Positions 1 through 7,754 of a DNA stretch of 15,430 bases are shown here, one piece after another. Position 1 is the first letter of the stretch; every line of letters begins with the position of its first letter. Position numbers and translations under genes: made by a program. Under the pieces are notes generated by a model. It did not search any database, had not been told where the DNA came from, and saw only the letters and a program-made list of their open reading frames with translations. Origin of the DNA: JAJPHT01 sp035526585 (GTDB lineage Archaea > Thermoplasmatota > SW-10-69-26 > JACQPN01 > JAJPHT01); assembly GCA_035526585.1 (NCBI GenBank), contig DATLCC010000045.1:1-15430 (forward strand), in the 5' to 3' direction.

Positions 1-1893
1 CACAACCCGCCCTTCTCGCTCTCGCCGGACAACATCACGTATGCGTGGGACTTCGGCGACGGGCAGACCGGCACGGGCCAGACCGTGAACCACTCGTTCG
101 CCGCCGCGGGCATCTACCCCGTGAAGCTCAGCATCGGCGACACCGCGAGCCACACCTCCACGTACATCGTGACGGTGCGCGTGCTGCCTGAGGCGCCGAC
201 GAACCCGGGCGTCCGCAACCCGACCGTGCTCACCATCGCGACGATCGGCGAGCCCGAGTCGCTCGACCCGGCTTACGACTACGAGACCTCCGGCGGCTCG
301 GTGCTGCAGCACGTCTACGAGACGCTCTACTTCTACAAGCGCGACTCGGCGGAGCAGCTCCAGCCGCGCCTCGCGGCCGACATGCCGACGTACAGCGCGG
401 ACAAGACCGAGGTCACGATCAAGCTCCGCCCGAACGTCAAGTTCCACAACAACGAGGTCATGACCGCGGACGACGTGAAGTTCTCGCTGGACCGCACGAT
501 CCTCATGAACGATCCCGACGGCCCCGCGTGGATCCTCGGCGTGATCAAGGGCGCGACGGACTACTCCGGCACCGAGGGCGCCGCGAGCGACCGCGCCGCG
601 TACCTCGCGGCGGGCGGCGTCACCGTCGTCGACCCGAACACCGTGAAGATCAAGCTCGACTACCCAGACCCCGCGTTCCTCTACAAGCTCGCGTTCACCG
701 AGGCGGCCATCGTCTCGAAGAAGGGCGTCTGCGACAACGACGAGCCCGACTTCGTGGACTGCCTCCCGCCCTCCGGCGAGACGCGCCACCCGTGGATGGA
801 CACGCACGAGGTCGGCACGGGCCCCTTCCAGCTCGAAGCGTGGATCCCAGGCCAGCAGGTCGTGCTCAAGCGCTTCGACAGCTACTGGGGCGAGAAGCCG
901 AAGCTCGAGAAGGTGATCCAGCAGAAGGTCGGCGACATCAACACGCGCCTCCTGATGCTCTTCTCGGGTCAGGCGGATGACGTCTACCTTCCCGTCGACC
1001 ACGACGTGGACGTCGCAGGCAAGAGCGGCATCACCATCACCGAGCAGCCCTCCTGGAACGTCGCCTTCATCGGCTTCAACCAGAAGTTCTGCGGCGGCCC
1101 CGACGCGAGCACGTTCCAGAGCTGCATGGACGCGAACGGCGCGGACGCGCCCAAGGGCGCGAATGGGCAGCCCGATCCGCTCTTCTTCAGCGACATCAAC
1201 ATGAGGAAGGCCTGGACGTACGCGTTCGACTACGACACGTACCTCAAGGACATCCTGAAGAACCACGGCAAGATGCTGAATGGCCCCCTCCCCGAGGGCA
1301 TCTTCGGCTACGACTCGTCCATCGCCGCGCCCAAGCGCGACCTCGACATGGCGAAGCAGTTCTTTGCGCAGACGAAGCACAAGGACGGCTTCAGCGTCAC
1401 GATCTTCTACAACTCGGACAACACCGTCCGCGAGAAGACCGCGAACCTGCTCGCGAAGAACCTGCGCGACCTCGGCCCGAACGTGAAGGTCGACGTGCGC
1501 GGGCTCGACTGGTCCACGGCGTTCCTGCCCAAGCAGCGCGCGCTGGCCCTCCCCGTGTTCTACCTCGGCTGGGCGCCGGACTACGCTTTCCCGGACAACT
1601 ACGTCGTGACCTTCGCGCACTCGCAGGACGGCGTCTACAGCAAGCGCGTGGGCTACAACAACCCGGCGCTCGACGCGAAGCTCGACGCGCTCCTGCGCGA
1701 GACGGACGAAGGGAAGCTGAAGTCGGGCTGGAGCGACGCGGTGAAGACGTTGAACAACGACTACGTCTACATCTGGCTGGGCCAAGCCTCGAACTACAAC
1801 GTCGTCCGCCAATGGGTGCACGGGTACTACTACAACCCGATGCACTCGGGCGGTCCCAACATCGGCGACTACACGACGATCTCGAAGAGCTGA
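1..1893 (+). CDS. PKD-domain / family 5 solute-binding protein of a peptide-type ABC importer (5' partial)
   Basis: This is the extracytoplasmic substrate-capture subunit of a peptide/nickel/opine-type ABC importer. The frame is open from base 1, so the N-terminus with any signal peptide or lipobox lies outside the window; 630 residues are visible. Visible residues 14-60 form a PKD domain, with the hallmark YAWDFGDG at 14-21 and a closing HSFAAAGIYPVKLSI. A short Pro-rich linker leads, from about residue 74, into a full SBP_bac_5 domain: LTIATIGEPESLDPAYDY at the start, LRPNVKFHNNEVMTADDVKFS in the first lobe, and a typical YNNPALDAKLDALL near the end. Two close cysteine pairs (KGVCDNDEPDFVDC and FCGGPDASTFQSC) suggest disulfides in an exported protein. 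It is followed 21 bases later by the permease genes. The substrate cannot be told from sequence. The PKD fusion is unusual; PKD domains are common in archaeal surface proteins and may act as a spacer or wall/glycan contact (inference). Confidence 0.93.
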   Translation, partial: HNPPFSLSPDNITYAWDFGDGQTGTGQTVNHSFAAAGIYPVKLSIGDTASHTSTYIVTVRVLPEAPTNPGVRNPTVLTIATIGEPESLDPAYDYETSGGSVLQHVYETLYFYKRDSAEQLQPRLAADMPTYSADKTEVTIKLRPNVKFHNNEVMTADDVKFSLDRTILMNDPDGPAWILGVIKGATDYSGTEGAASDRAAYLAAGGVTVVDPNTVKIKLDYPDPAFLYKLAFTEAAIVSKKGVCDNDEPDFVDCLPPSGETRHPWMDTHEVGTGPFQLEAWIPGQQVVLKRFDSYWGEKPKLEKVIQQKVGDINTRLLMLFSGQADDVYLPVDHDVDVAGKSGITITEQPSWNVAFIGFNQKFCGGPDASTFQSCMDANGADAPKGANGQPDPLFFSDINMRKAWTYAFDYDTYLKDILKNHGKMLNGPLPEGIFGYDSSIAAPKRDLDMAKQFFAQTKHKDGFSVTIFYNSDNTVREKTANLLAKNLRDLGPNVKVDVRGLDWSTAFLPKQRALALPVFYLGWAPDYAFPDNYVVTFAHSQDGVYSKRVGYNNPALDAKLDALLRETDEGKLKSGWSDAVKTLNNDYVYIWLGQASNYNVVRQWVHGYYYNPMHSGGPNIGDYTTISKS

Positions 1894-1914
1894 TCGGAGA
1901 AGAGGCGGCGCGCG

Positions 1915-3003
1915 ATGAAGCTCGTCACGTACGTCGCGCGCCGCCTCATCCTTCTCGTCCCGGTGCTCGTGGGGATCAGCATCCTCACCTTCGCCCTCGC
2001 CTGGTTCGCGACGGGCGGGCACCTCGAGAACCAGTACCTCAACCAGCAGGATCGCACGCGTCCCGAGCAGATCGAGCGCATCGTGCACCAGCACGGCTTC
2101 GACCAGCCTGCGTACGTGCAGTATTTCCACTACGTCAAGGATCTCTCCACGGGCGACATGGGCCTCTCGACGTCGGTGGGGAGGCCCGTGGGCGAGGTGA
2201 TCGGCGACAAGTTCCCCGCCTCGGTGGAGCTCGCGCTCGTCGCGATGTTCTTCGCGGTGATCATCGGCATCCCGCTCGGGATCCTGAGCGCCACGCGGCG
2301 CGACACGCCGCTCGACCACGTGACGCGCTTCGTCGCGCTCTCGGGGGTGAGCGTGCCCGTCTTCTGGCTCGCGCTCATCCTGCAGCTCGTCTTCGGGTTC
2401 AAGCTCGACCTCTTTCCGCTCATCAACCGCTTCGACATCAACGTCCTCGCGATGCATCCCGTCTTCATCCCCGACCGCGAGCAGGCGTGCGCGGCGGCCG
2501 CGGCCCTGGGGCGCGGATGCCCGCCGCAGACGGGATTGTTCCTCCTCGACACGATCATGTGGCGCGACTTCTCCGGCTTCGTCGACGTCCTGAAGCACCT
2601 CGTGCTCCCCGCCTTCACGCTGGGCTTCGTGTCGCTGGGCGTCATCACGCGCATGATGCGCGCCTCGATGCTCGAGACGATGGGGCTCGATTACGTGCGC
2701 ACGGCGCGCGCGAAGGGGCTCGAGGAGCGCGTCGTCGTGAATCGGCACGCGCGGCGCAACGCGCTCATCCCGACGACGACCGTCATCGGGCTCTCCATCG
2801 GCGCGCTCATGGGGGGCGCGGTCCTCACGGAGACGATCTTCGCCTGGCCGGGCCTGGGCAACTGGGCCGCGAACGCGATCCTGAGCGTCGACGTCGCCGC
2901 GATCATGGGGTTCGTGGCCCTCACGGCGCTTGCGTACGTGCTCGTGAACCTGATCGTGGACATCCTGTACGCCTATCTCGACCCGCGGGTGAGGCTCGAA
3001 TGA
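1915..3003 (+). CDS. dppB: ABC peptide-type importer permease, DppB/OppB family
   Basis: First membrane subunit of the importer. The protein has 362 residues. The N-terminal helix (about 11-33), an extracytoplasmic stretch, then the BPD_transp_1 core with helices near 103-125, 140-162, 228-245, 288-308 and 328-355 are seen as hydrophobic runs. The ATPase-docking EAA loop is DYVRTARAKGLEERVVV at about 259-275. The C-terminus YLDPRVR is typical of the family. A hydrophilic insert between helices at about 165-225 makes it longer than a standard DppB (about 310-340 residues); it carries two cysteines (C192, C202) that may form a disulfide outside the cell. The ATG is preceded by GAGG at 1902-1905. 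The stop codon overlaps the start of the next permease (ATGA), so translation is probably coupled. The gene symbol marks the family, not a proven dipeptide substrate. Confidence 0.95.
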   Translation: MKLVTYVARRLILLVPVLVGISILTFALAWFATGGHLENQYLNQQDRTRPEQIERIVHQHGFDQPAYVQYFHYVKDLSTGDMGLSTSVGRPVGEVIGDKFPASVELALVAMFFAVIIGIPLGILSATRRDTPLDHVTRFVALSGVSVPVFWLALILQLVFGFKLDLFPLINRFDINVLAMHPVFIPDREQACAAAAALGRGCPPQTGLFLLDTIMWRDFSGFVDVLKHLVLPAFTLGFVSLGVITRMMRASMLETMGLDYVRTARAKGLEERVVVNRHARRNALIPTTTVIGLSIGALMGGAVLTETIFAWPGLGNWAANAILSVDVAAIMGFVALTALAYVLVNLIVDILYAYLDPRVRLE

Positions 3004-3911
3004 ACACCGGCTCGCCCGCGAGCATGGGCTTGCGCCAGCGCATGCAGCCCCGCATGCGGGAATGGAGGTACGGCGTCCACCGCCTGCGCCAGAGCCTCCT
3101 TGCCGTGATCGGGCTCGCCATGGTGGCGCTGTACCTGCTGATCGCGCTCCTCGCGCCGCTCATCGCCCCTTCGCACACGGAGAATCCGTACAAGATGGAG
3201 CTTGACTTCGCCAACGAGCTCGCGCCCCCGAGCGCCGCGCACTGGTTCGGCACGGGGCCGCTGGGCGTGGACATCTTCTACGGCGTCGTCTGGGGAGCGC
3301 GCATCAGCATGATGATGGGGCTTGGCGTCGTGGCGGTGGGCGTCCTCGTCGGCACGATCCTCGGCAGCGTCGCCGGCTATTTCGGCGGCAAGGTCGACGA
3401 GGTCATCATGCGCGTGACGGACATCTTCCTCGCGATGCCGCTCCTCATCCTCGCGATGGGCGTCTACGTCGCGCTGGGCGGCGGCCTCTTCAACATCGGC
3501 ATCGCGCTCGCGATCACGTGGTGGCCCAGCTACACGCGCCTCGTGCGCGGTCAGGTGCTCACGATCCGCGAGAACCAGTATGTCGAGGCCGCGCGCAGCG
3601 TCGGCGCGAGCGACTGGCGCATCATCCGCAAGCACGTGATCCCGAACTCGCTCTCGCCCATCATCGTGCAGGCGACGCTGGACATCGGCGCCGTCATCCT
3701 CGTGGCCGCCGCGCTCGCCTACATCGGCTTCGGCCCAGGCGGCAGCGACTTCGCCGAATGGGGCACGCTCGTCGCGAAGGGCGGCGACTACATGCAGCGC
3801 GCGTGGTGGCCCGTCACGATCCCGGGGCTTGCGATCCTGGGATTCGCGCTCGGGTTCAACCTCCTGGGCGACGGCCTGCGGGACCTGCTGGATCCGAGGT
3901 TGAGGAAATGA
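3000..3911 (+). CDS. dppC: ABC peptide-type importer permease, DppC/OppC family
   Basis: Second membrane subunit, 303 residues. It shows the family layout: a cytoplasmic N-terminus rich in Arg, a first helix at about 32-57, the OppC_N-type WFGTGPLGVDIFYGVVWGAR segment at 82-101, then the transport core. The EAA loop is YVEAARSVGASDWRIIRKHV at 194-213, and the C-terminus ends with GDGLRDLLDPRLRK as in most DppC proteins. The start was chosen at the ATG overlapping the dppB stop (ATGA at 3000-3003); GGTGAGG at 2988-2994 is a well-placed ribosome binding site. The reading frame is open much further upstream, but that part is a shadow of dppB. It pairs with DppB to form the transmembrane pore and is driven by the two ATPases encoded next. 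Confidence 0.95.
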   Translation: MNTGSPASMGLRQRMQPRMREWRYGVHRLRQSLLAVIGLAMVALYLLIALLAPLIAPSHTENPYKMELDFANELAPPSAAHWFGTGPLGVDIFYGVVWGARISMMMGLGVVAVGVLVGTILGSVAGYFGGKVDEVIMRVTDIFLAMPLLILAMGVYVALGGGLFNIGIALAITWWPSYTRLVRGQVLTIRENQYVEAARSVGASDWRIIRKHVIPNSLSPIIVQATLDIGAVILVAAALAYIGFGPGGSDFAEWGTLVAKGGDYMQRAWWPVTIPGLAILGFALGFNLLGDGLRDLLDPRLRK

Positions 3912-4000
3912 TGTCTCCCTTCGGCGCGTTCTTCCTCGCGTTCGTCGCGTCGATCGCGTTCTCTGCAGAGATGGCGGACGGATCGAGGAGGCGACCATGA
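3908..4000 (+). CDS. possible 30-residue hydrophobic mini-protein bridging dppC and dppD
   Basis: A 31-codon frame fills the dppC-dppD gap exactly. Its ATG overlaps the dppC stop (ATGA at 3908-3911) and its TGA overlaps the dppD start (ATGA at 3997-4000). GAGGT at 3896-3900 lies 7 bases before the ATG. The peptide begins MMSPFGAFFLAFVASIAFS, a hydrophobic segment long enough to be one membrane helix, and ends in a charged GSRRRP tail that would be cytoplasmic. I recognise no family. It could be a small membrane subunit or stability factor of the transporter. It could also be a leader that passes translating ribosomes from dppC to dppD, with the peptide itself irrelevant. Chance cannot be excluded for so short a frame, but the double overlap with both neighbours is suggestive. 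Confidence 0.45.
   Translation: MMSPFGAFFLAFVASIAFSAEMADGSRRRP
3985..3991 (+). promoter_or_regulatory. ribosome binding site of dppD
   Basis: GAGGAGG lies 5 bases before the dppD ATG at 3997. It is a strong Shine-Dalgarno match and fixes the dppD start inside the operon. It also lies inside the 3' end of the 30-codon frame, encoding part of its Arg-rich tail. Confidence 0.7.
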
Positions 4001-5193
4001 GCGACCGCCTCATCGAGATCAAGGACCTCCACCTCCACTTCCAGACCTACGGCGGCACCGTGAAGGCGCTGCGCGGCGTCGAGCTCCACGTCGACAAAGG
4101 CGAGACGCTCGGGCTCGTGGGCGAGTCGGGCTGCGGCAAGTCGCAGACGGCGATGGCTCTCATGAGGTTGACACCGATCCCCCCTGGTGAGTTCGTCAAA
4201 GGGGAGATCCACTACGACCGGCCCGTGGGCGAGGGGCGCGAGTGGACCGACCTCCTGAAGATCCCCGAGAGGGAGATGCGGCGCATCCGCGGGAACGACA
4301 TCTCGATGATCTTCCAGGAGCCGATGACGAGCCTCAACCCGGTCATGACCGTGGGCGAGCAGATCACGGAGGTGATCGTCAACCACCAGGACCTCGGCGT
4401 CCCCCTGCGCGGGTTCGACCGCTGGATGCTGCGACGCGGCTGGGCGACGCCGCGCGTGCGCCGGGCGCACAGGGCCGCGCTGCCGCGGGCGGTCGACATG
4501 CTGACGAGCATCGGGATCGCGGACGCGGAGAGCATCATGACGCGCTACCCGCACGAGCTCTCGGGCGGGATGCGCCAGCGCGTGATGATCGCGATCGCCC
4601 TCTCGTGCGACCCGGATCTTCTCGTGGCGGACGAGCCGACGACCGCGCTCGACGTCACGATCCAGGCGCAGATCATGGACCTCATGCGCAGCCTCAAGAA
4701 GCGCACGGGCGCCGCGATCCTCCTCATCACGCATCACCTGGGCGTCGTCGCCGAGATGGCCGACCGCATCGCCGTCATGTACGCGGGCCGCATCGCGGAG
4801 GTCGGCCCGGCGAAGGACGTCTTCAAGACGCCCAAGCACCCGTACACGCTCGGCCTCCTCAACAGCATCCCTGATATCACGGGCGAGGCGCGCGTGGATG
4901 CGCTCCCGGTCATCCCTGGGAACGTCCCGAACCTCATCGATCCGCCCGCCGGCTGCCCGTACCACCCGCGTTGCCCGTTCGCGTTCTCGCGCTGCCGCGA
5001 GAAGGTGCCCGAGCTGCAGCCGGCTGGCGCGCAGAAGGTCGCGTGCCACCTGTACGACGCGGACCAGGAGGTGCCGCGCGCGCTGCGGGAGAAGGATGCG
5101 TCGGTGTATCTTCGGCCTCCGGAGGAGACGGCGTTCGCCCCGAACGAGAAGGTGCTCGAATCCGAGGCCTCGCGACAGGCGGTGCCCGGATGA
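3997..5193 (+). CDS. dppD: ABC peptide-type importer ATP-binding protein, DppD/OppD family
   Basis: First ATPase of the importer, 398 residues. Walker A is GESGCGKSQ at 42-50, the Q-loop glutamine is Q107 in IFQEPMTSLNP, the ABC signature is LSGGM at 188-192, Walker B is LLVADEP at 208-214, and the switch histidine is H246 in LLITHHLGVV (the usual next residue D is H here). After the ATPase domain comes the oligopeptide-type C-terminal extension with HPYTLGLL at 281-288 and four cysteines (C320, C326, C333, C350; C-x5-C-x6-C-x16-C). In the mycobacterial DppABCD structure the equivalent region of the ATPase binds a [4Fe-4S] cluster, so a cluster is plausible here. A roughly 40-residue Arg-rich insert at about 133-165 lies before the helical subdomain. 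The C-terminal tail after residue 355 is longer than usual. Confidence 0.95.
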   Translation: MSDRLIEIKDLHLHFQTYGGTVKALRGVELHVDKGETLGLVGESGCGKSQTAMALMRLTPIPPGEFVKGEIHYDRPVGEGREWTDLLKIPEREMRRIRGNDISMIFQEPMTSLNPVMTVGEQITEVIVNHQDLGVPLRGFDRWMLRRGWATPRVRRAHRAALPRAVDMLTSIGIADAESIMTRYPHELSGGMRQRVMIAIALSCDPDLLVADEPTTALDVTIQAQIMDLMRSLKKRTGAAILLITHHLGVVAEMADRIAVMYAGRIAEVGPAKDVFKTPKHPYTLGLLNSIPDITGEARVDALPVIPGNVPNLIDPPAGCPYHPRCPFAFSRCREKVPELQPAGAQKVACHLYDADQEVPRALREKDASVYLRPPEETAFAPNEKVLESEASRQAVPG

Positions 5194-5236
5194 TGCCTGC
5201 ACAACGAGTTTCCGCGGAAACCCGTCGGGGAATGCC

Positions 5237-6262
5237 ATGACCGACGATCTTGTCGAGGTCGCCGGCCTCAAGAAGTACTTCCCGATCCGCGGCGGCGTGA
5301 TATCAAGGACCTTGGATCACGTGCGCGCCGTCGATGGAGTGAGCTTCGGCGTGAAGCAGGGCACGACGCTGGGGCTCGTCGGAGAGTCCGGCTGCGGCAA
5401 GACCACGGTGGGCCGCACGATCCTGCGCCTCACGGATCCCACCGAGGGCAGCATCAAGTTCCAGGGGCGGGAGATCGCGACGCTTTCGCGCCGCGCGATG
5501 CGCGAGCTGCGTCCGAAGATGCAGATCGTCTTCCAGGACCCGATGTCGTCGCTCAACCCGCGCATGACCGTGCGGCAGATCCTGATGGAGCCGCTCGTCA
5601 TCAACGGCGTCGACGACCGCGCCGCGAGCGAGCGCGTCGCGGAGCTCCTTCTCACGGTCGGGCTTCTCGCCGACCACGCGAACCGGTTCCCCCACGAATT
5701 CTCCGGAGGCCAGCGCCAGCGCATCGGCGTCGCGCGGGCCCTCGCGCTCAACCCCGACTTCATCGTGCTCGACGAGCCCACGAGCGCGCTCGACGTCTCC
5801 GTGCAGGCGCAGGTGCTGAACCTCCTGAAGAAGCTCCAGCGCGAGCGTGGCCTCACGTACCTGTTCATCAGCCACGATCTCGGCGTCGTCCGGCATCTCT
5901 GTGAGGAGATCGCCGTCATGTACCTCGGGCGCATCGTGGAGAAGGGGCCCGTCGAGCGCGTCTTCCGCGACCCCCAGCATCCCTACACGCAGGCGTTGCT
6001 GTCGGCGGTCCCGATCCCCGATCCCGAGCGCAAGGCGAAGCGCATCCTCCTCACCGGGGACGTGCCTTCGCCTGTGAACCCGCCTGCGGCGTGCCGGTTC
6101 CACCCGCGCTGTCCGCGAGCACAGCTCGACGTGTGCGCCGTGATCGACCCGCCCCTCGAGGAGAAGCAGCCCTCGCAGCTTGCGGCGTGCCACTTCCCCG
6201 GGCCGCCCGAGAAGTGGCCCTTGACGCAGAAGAGCGCGATCAAGGTGTCTGAGGCCGAATAG
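5237..6262 (+). CDS. dppF: ABC peptide-type importer ATP-binding protein, DppF/OppF family
   Basis: Second ATPase, 341 residues. The start is the ATG at 5237, with GGGG at 5227-5230 six bases upstream; the longer open frame before it overlaps dppD and is a shadow. Walker A is GESGCGKTT at 49-57, the Q-loop Q100 lies in IVFQDPMSSLNP, the signature is FSGGQ at 155-159, Walker B is FIVLDEP at 175-181, and the switch histidine is H213 in FISHDLGVV. The N-terminal KKYFPIRGG is typical of OppF/DppF. The C-terminal extension has HPYTQALLSAVP and four cysteines (C286, C292, C300, C318; C-x5-C-x7-C-x17-C), again suggesting an iron-sulfur cluster as in DppD. The gap to dppD is 43 bases. It is the last recognisable transporter gene, so the cluster encodes a complete A-B-C-D-F importer. 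Confidence 0.95.
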   Translation: MTDDLVEVAGLKKYFPIRGGVISRTLDHVRAVDGVSFGVKQGTTLGLVGESGCGKTTVGRTILRLTDPTEGSIKFQGREIATLSRRAMRELRPKMQIVFQDPMSSLNPRMTVRQILMEPLVINGVDDRAASERVAELLLTVGLLADHANRFPHEFSGGQRQRIGVARALALNPDFIVLDEPTSALDVSVQAQVLNLLKKLQRERGLTYLFISHDLGVVRHLCEEIAVMYLGRIVEKGPVERVFRDPQHPYTQALLSAVPIPDPERKAKRILLTGDVPSPVNPPAACRFHPRCPRAQLDVCAVIDPPLEEKQPSQLAACHFPGPPEKWPLTQKSAIKVSEAE

Positions 6263-6328
6263 GCGGACACCGCGCTCGAGGGACGACGGATGCGTGAAGG
6301 CTAAGAGCCATGCCGCCGAAGCCCCTCC

Positions 6329-7231
6329 GTGCGCTGGGCCGCGCTCCTCGGGCTCGTCCTCTTCGCCTCAGGCTGCACGCTGCTGCCGCGCGACGACGGC
6401 AGCGGCGGCCTAGGGCTTCCGGATCCCACGCCGCAGTCGCCCGCTCCCGTGGGCCCGCCGCTCGTCTTCGGAGGCGCGGTCCTCGACGCCCGCGACGGCG
6501 CGCCCCTGAACGCGACCGTGCGCGTCGACCTGGCGCAGGTGCAGCCGTGCGGGCGCCAGAGCGTCGGCTGGTCGAGCTGGGAGGCGGCGGCGCCGGAGGG
6601 GCGCTGGGGCCCGATCGAGGTGCCGCGCCCGCGAAGCGACGACGTCGCCTTCTTCGTGCACGCGAGCGCGGCGGGCTACGCGGAGAACGCGACCTTCATC
6701 GGGCCGACGCAGGCGCGAGGCGACATCGGGAACATGACCGTCCTCCTCCATCCGGAGGCCGACATCAGCGGGACGGCGCCGCCGGGCACGATCGTCGCCC
6801 TCGACGCGCCCACCTTCCCGCGCGTCACCGTCGCGAACGCGAGCGGCGCGTTCCGGTTCCCGCACGCGCGCAGCGCGCCCGCCGTCCTCGTCGCGGCGAC
6901 CGACGTGCCGTATCGCCAGCTCGCGGCCGCGCCGGCCGACGTGAGCGTGCCCGCGAGCAGCGCGCGGGGGTGGCTCCTCGAAGGGAGCGTGAAGGGGGCG
7001 ACGGGCGCGCCTCTTGCGGCCGACGTCGTCGCATGGAACGGCACGGTGCTCGTGAGCGCCGCGCGCGCGAGCGAGGCGGGTGCGTTCGCGCTGCCTCTCG
7101 CGCCCGAGCCCATCTCGCTGCGCCTGGAGGCGCGCACGGCGGACGGGCGATTCGGCGGCGTGCGCAGCGTGGAGCTCGCGGGACCGCCCGCGCTGCGCGA
7201 GACGATGCTCGCGACGGCGCTCTGCGGATAG
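6329..7231 (+). CDS. predicted lipoprotein with carboxypeptidase-regulatory-like beta-sandwich repeats
   Basis: The 300-residue protein begins MRWAALLGLVLFASGC, a short signal ending in a lipobox with C16, so it is likely lipid-anchored on the outside of the membrane. A Gly/Pro-rich linker (23-45) follows. The rest reads as about three carboxypeptidase-regulatory-like beta-sandwich units: near 46-141 (FGGAVLDARDGAPLNATVRV), 145-208 (VTVANASGAFRFP) and 214-297 (LLEGSVKGATGAPLAADVV then SEAGAFALPL). Units of this type usually bind or space at the cell surface and are not enzymes. The GTG at 6329 is the only start that leaves the signal peptide, since an in-frame TAA lies at 6302-6304; no clear ribosome site or TATA element was found. 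It is 66 bases after dppF on the same strand and may be read from the transporter transcript. It converges with the gene at 7243-7743. Confidence 0.75.
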   Translation: MRWAALLGLVLFASGCTLLPRDDGSGGLGLPDPTPQSPAPVGPPLVFGGAVLDARDGAPLNATVRVDLAQVQPCGRQSVGWSSWEAAAPEGRWGPIEVPRPRSDDVAFFVHASAAGYAENATFIGPTQARGDIGNMTVLLHPEADISGTAPPGTIVALDAPTFPRVTVANASGAFRFPHARSAPAVLVAATDVPYRQLAAAPADVSVPASSARGWLLEGSVKGATGAPLAADVVAWNGTVLVSAARASEAGAFALPLAPEPISLRLEARTADGRFGGVRSVELAGPPALRETMLATALCG

Positions 7232-7242
7232 GAGGCGCGGCA

Positions 7243-7743
7243 CTAGAAGAGCGGCGGCGGGCAGACGTGCGGGTCCACGTCCTCGAAGACCGGCAGCCGT
7301 TCGAGCGAGAGCGGCAGGTCGTTGGAGCAGAGGCGCGGGTTTCCGACGATCGGAAGATCCGGGTCGCCCGGCTCCGTCGGGATCGTGGGCACGGGCGGGA
7401 GGCCGGGCGCCGGAGGGATGGCAGGGACGCCGGGGGCCGGGAGGCCCGTGATCGGGGACGGGGGCGGCGAGGGGAGCGCGGGGAGGCTGGGCACGCCCGG
7501 CGTCGGCAAGCCGGTGATCGGCGCCTCGGGAAGCTCGGGGAGCGAAGGGACGCCGGGGCCGCCGGGCGGCTCGTTGATCCCCGGCAGGGCGGGCACGCCG
7601 CCGGGCCCATCCGGGAGCAGCGCCGTCGGCTCATCGAGCGCGTGGCACTTGTCCTCGAGAAGGCGGAACGAGCAGCCAGGAAGGCTCTCCGCTGAGGCCA
7701 TGGGCATGGCGAGCACGAGCGCGACGCACCAGACGAGCCTCAC
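7243..7743 (-). CDS. secreted proline-rich low-complexity protein
   Basis: The 166-residue product starts with a clear signal peptide, MRLVWCVALVLAMPMASAES, with likely cleavage after the ASA. The mature part has a short N-terminal segment with two cysteines (C24, C33), a Pro/Gly/Leu-rich region from about 43 to 131, and a C-terminal segment with two more (C139, C161). The Pro-rich region contains an imperfect direct repeat, PITGLP(T/A)PGVP(S/A), at 75 and 97. This looks like an extended stalk flanked by disulfide-closed ends (inference). No family was recognised. The start is the GTG at 7743, with GGGAGAG at 7748-7754 just upstream; an internal ATG would remove most of the signal peptide. 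The opposite strand reads as a collagen-like frame, but it lacks a signal peptide and is rejected. Repeat-driven length change is likely between strains. Confidence 0.7.
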   Translation of the reverse strand: MRLVWCVALVLAMPMASAESLPGCSFRLLEDKCHALDEPTALLPDGPGGVPALPGINEPPGGPGVPSLPELPEAPITGLPTPGVPSLPALPSPPPSPITGLPAPGVPAIPPAPGLPPVPTIPTEPGDPDLPIVGNPRLCSNDLPLSLERLPVFEDVDPHVCPPPLF

Positions 7744-7754
7744 GTGACTCTCCC

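Noticed and set aside
4898..5236. N-terminal extension of dppF
   Set aside because: It overlaps the coding end of dppD in another frame and is Arg-rich; DppF homology begins just after the ATG at 5237.
3856..5271. Open frame of 471 codons on the minus strand
   Set aside because: It lies opposite dppD, whose motifs are complete, and its composition is that of a shadow frame.
6310..7695. Long Arg/Ala-rich frame starting at an ATG before the lipoprotein
   Set aside because: It overlaps the lipoprotein gene and runs through two convergent genes; composition indicates a shadow.
7322..7747. Collagen-like Gly-rich frame on the plus strand
   Set aside because: It is the mirror of the Pro-rich coding strand; only the minus-strand frame has a signal peptide and a ribosome site.
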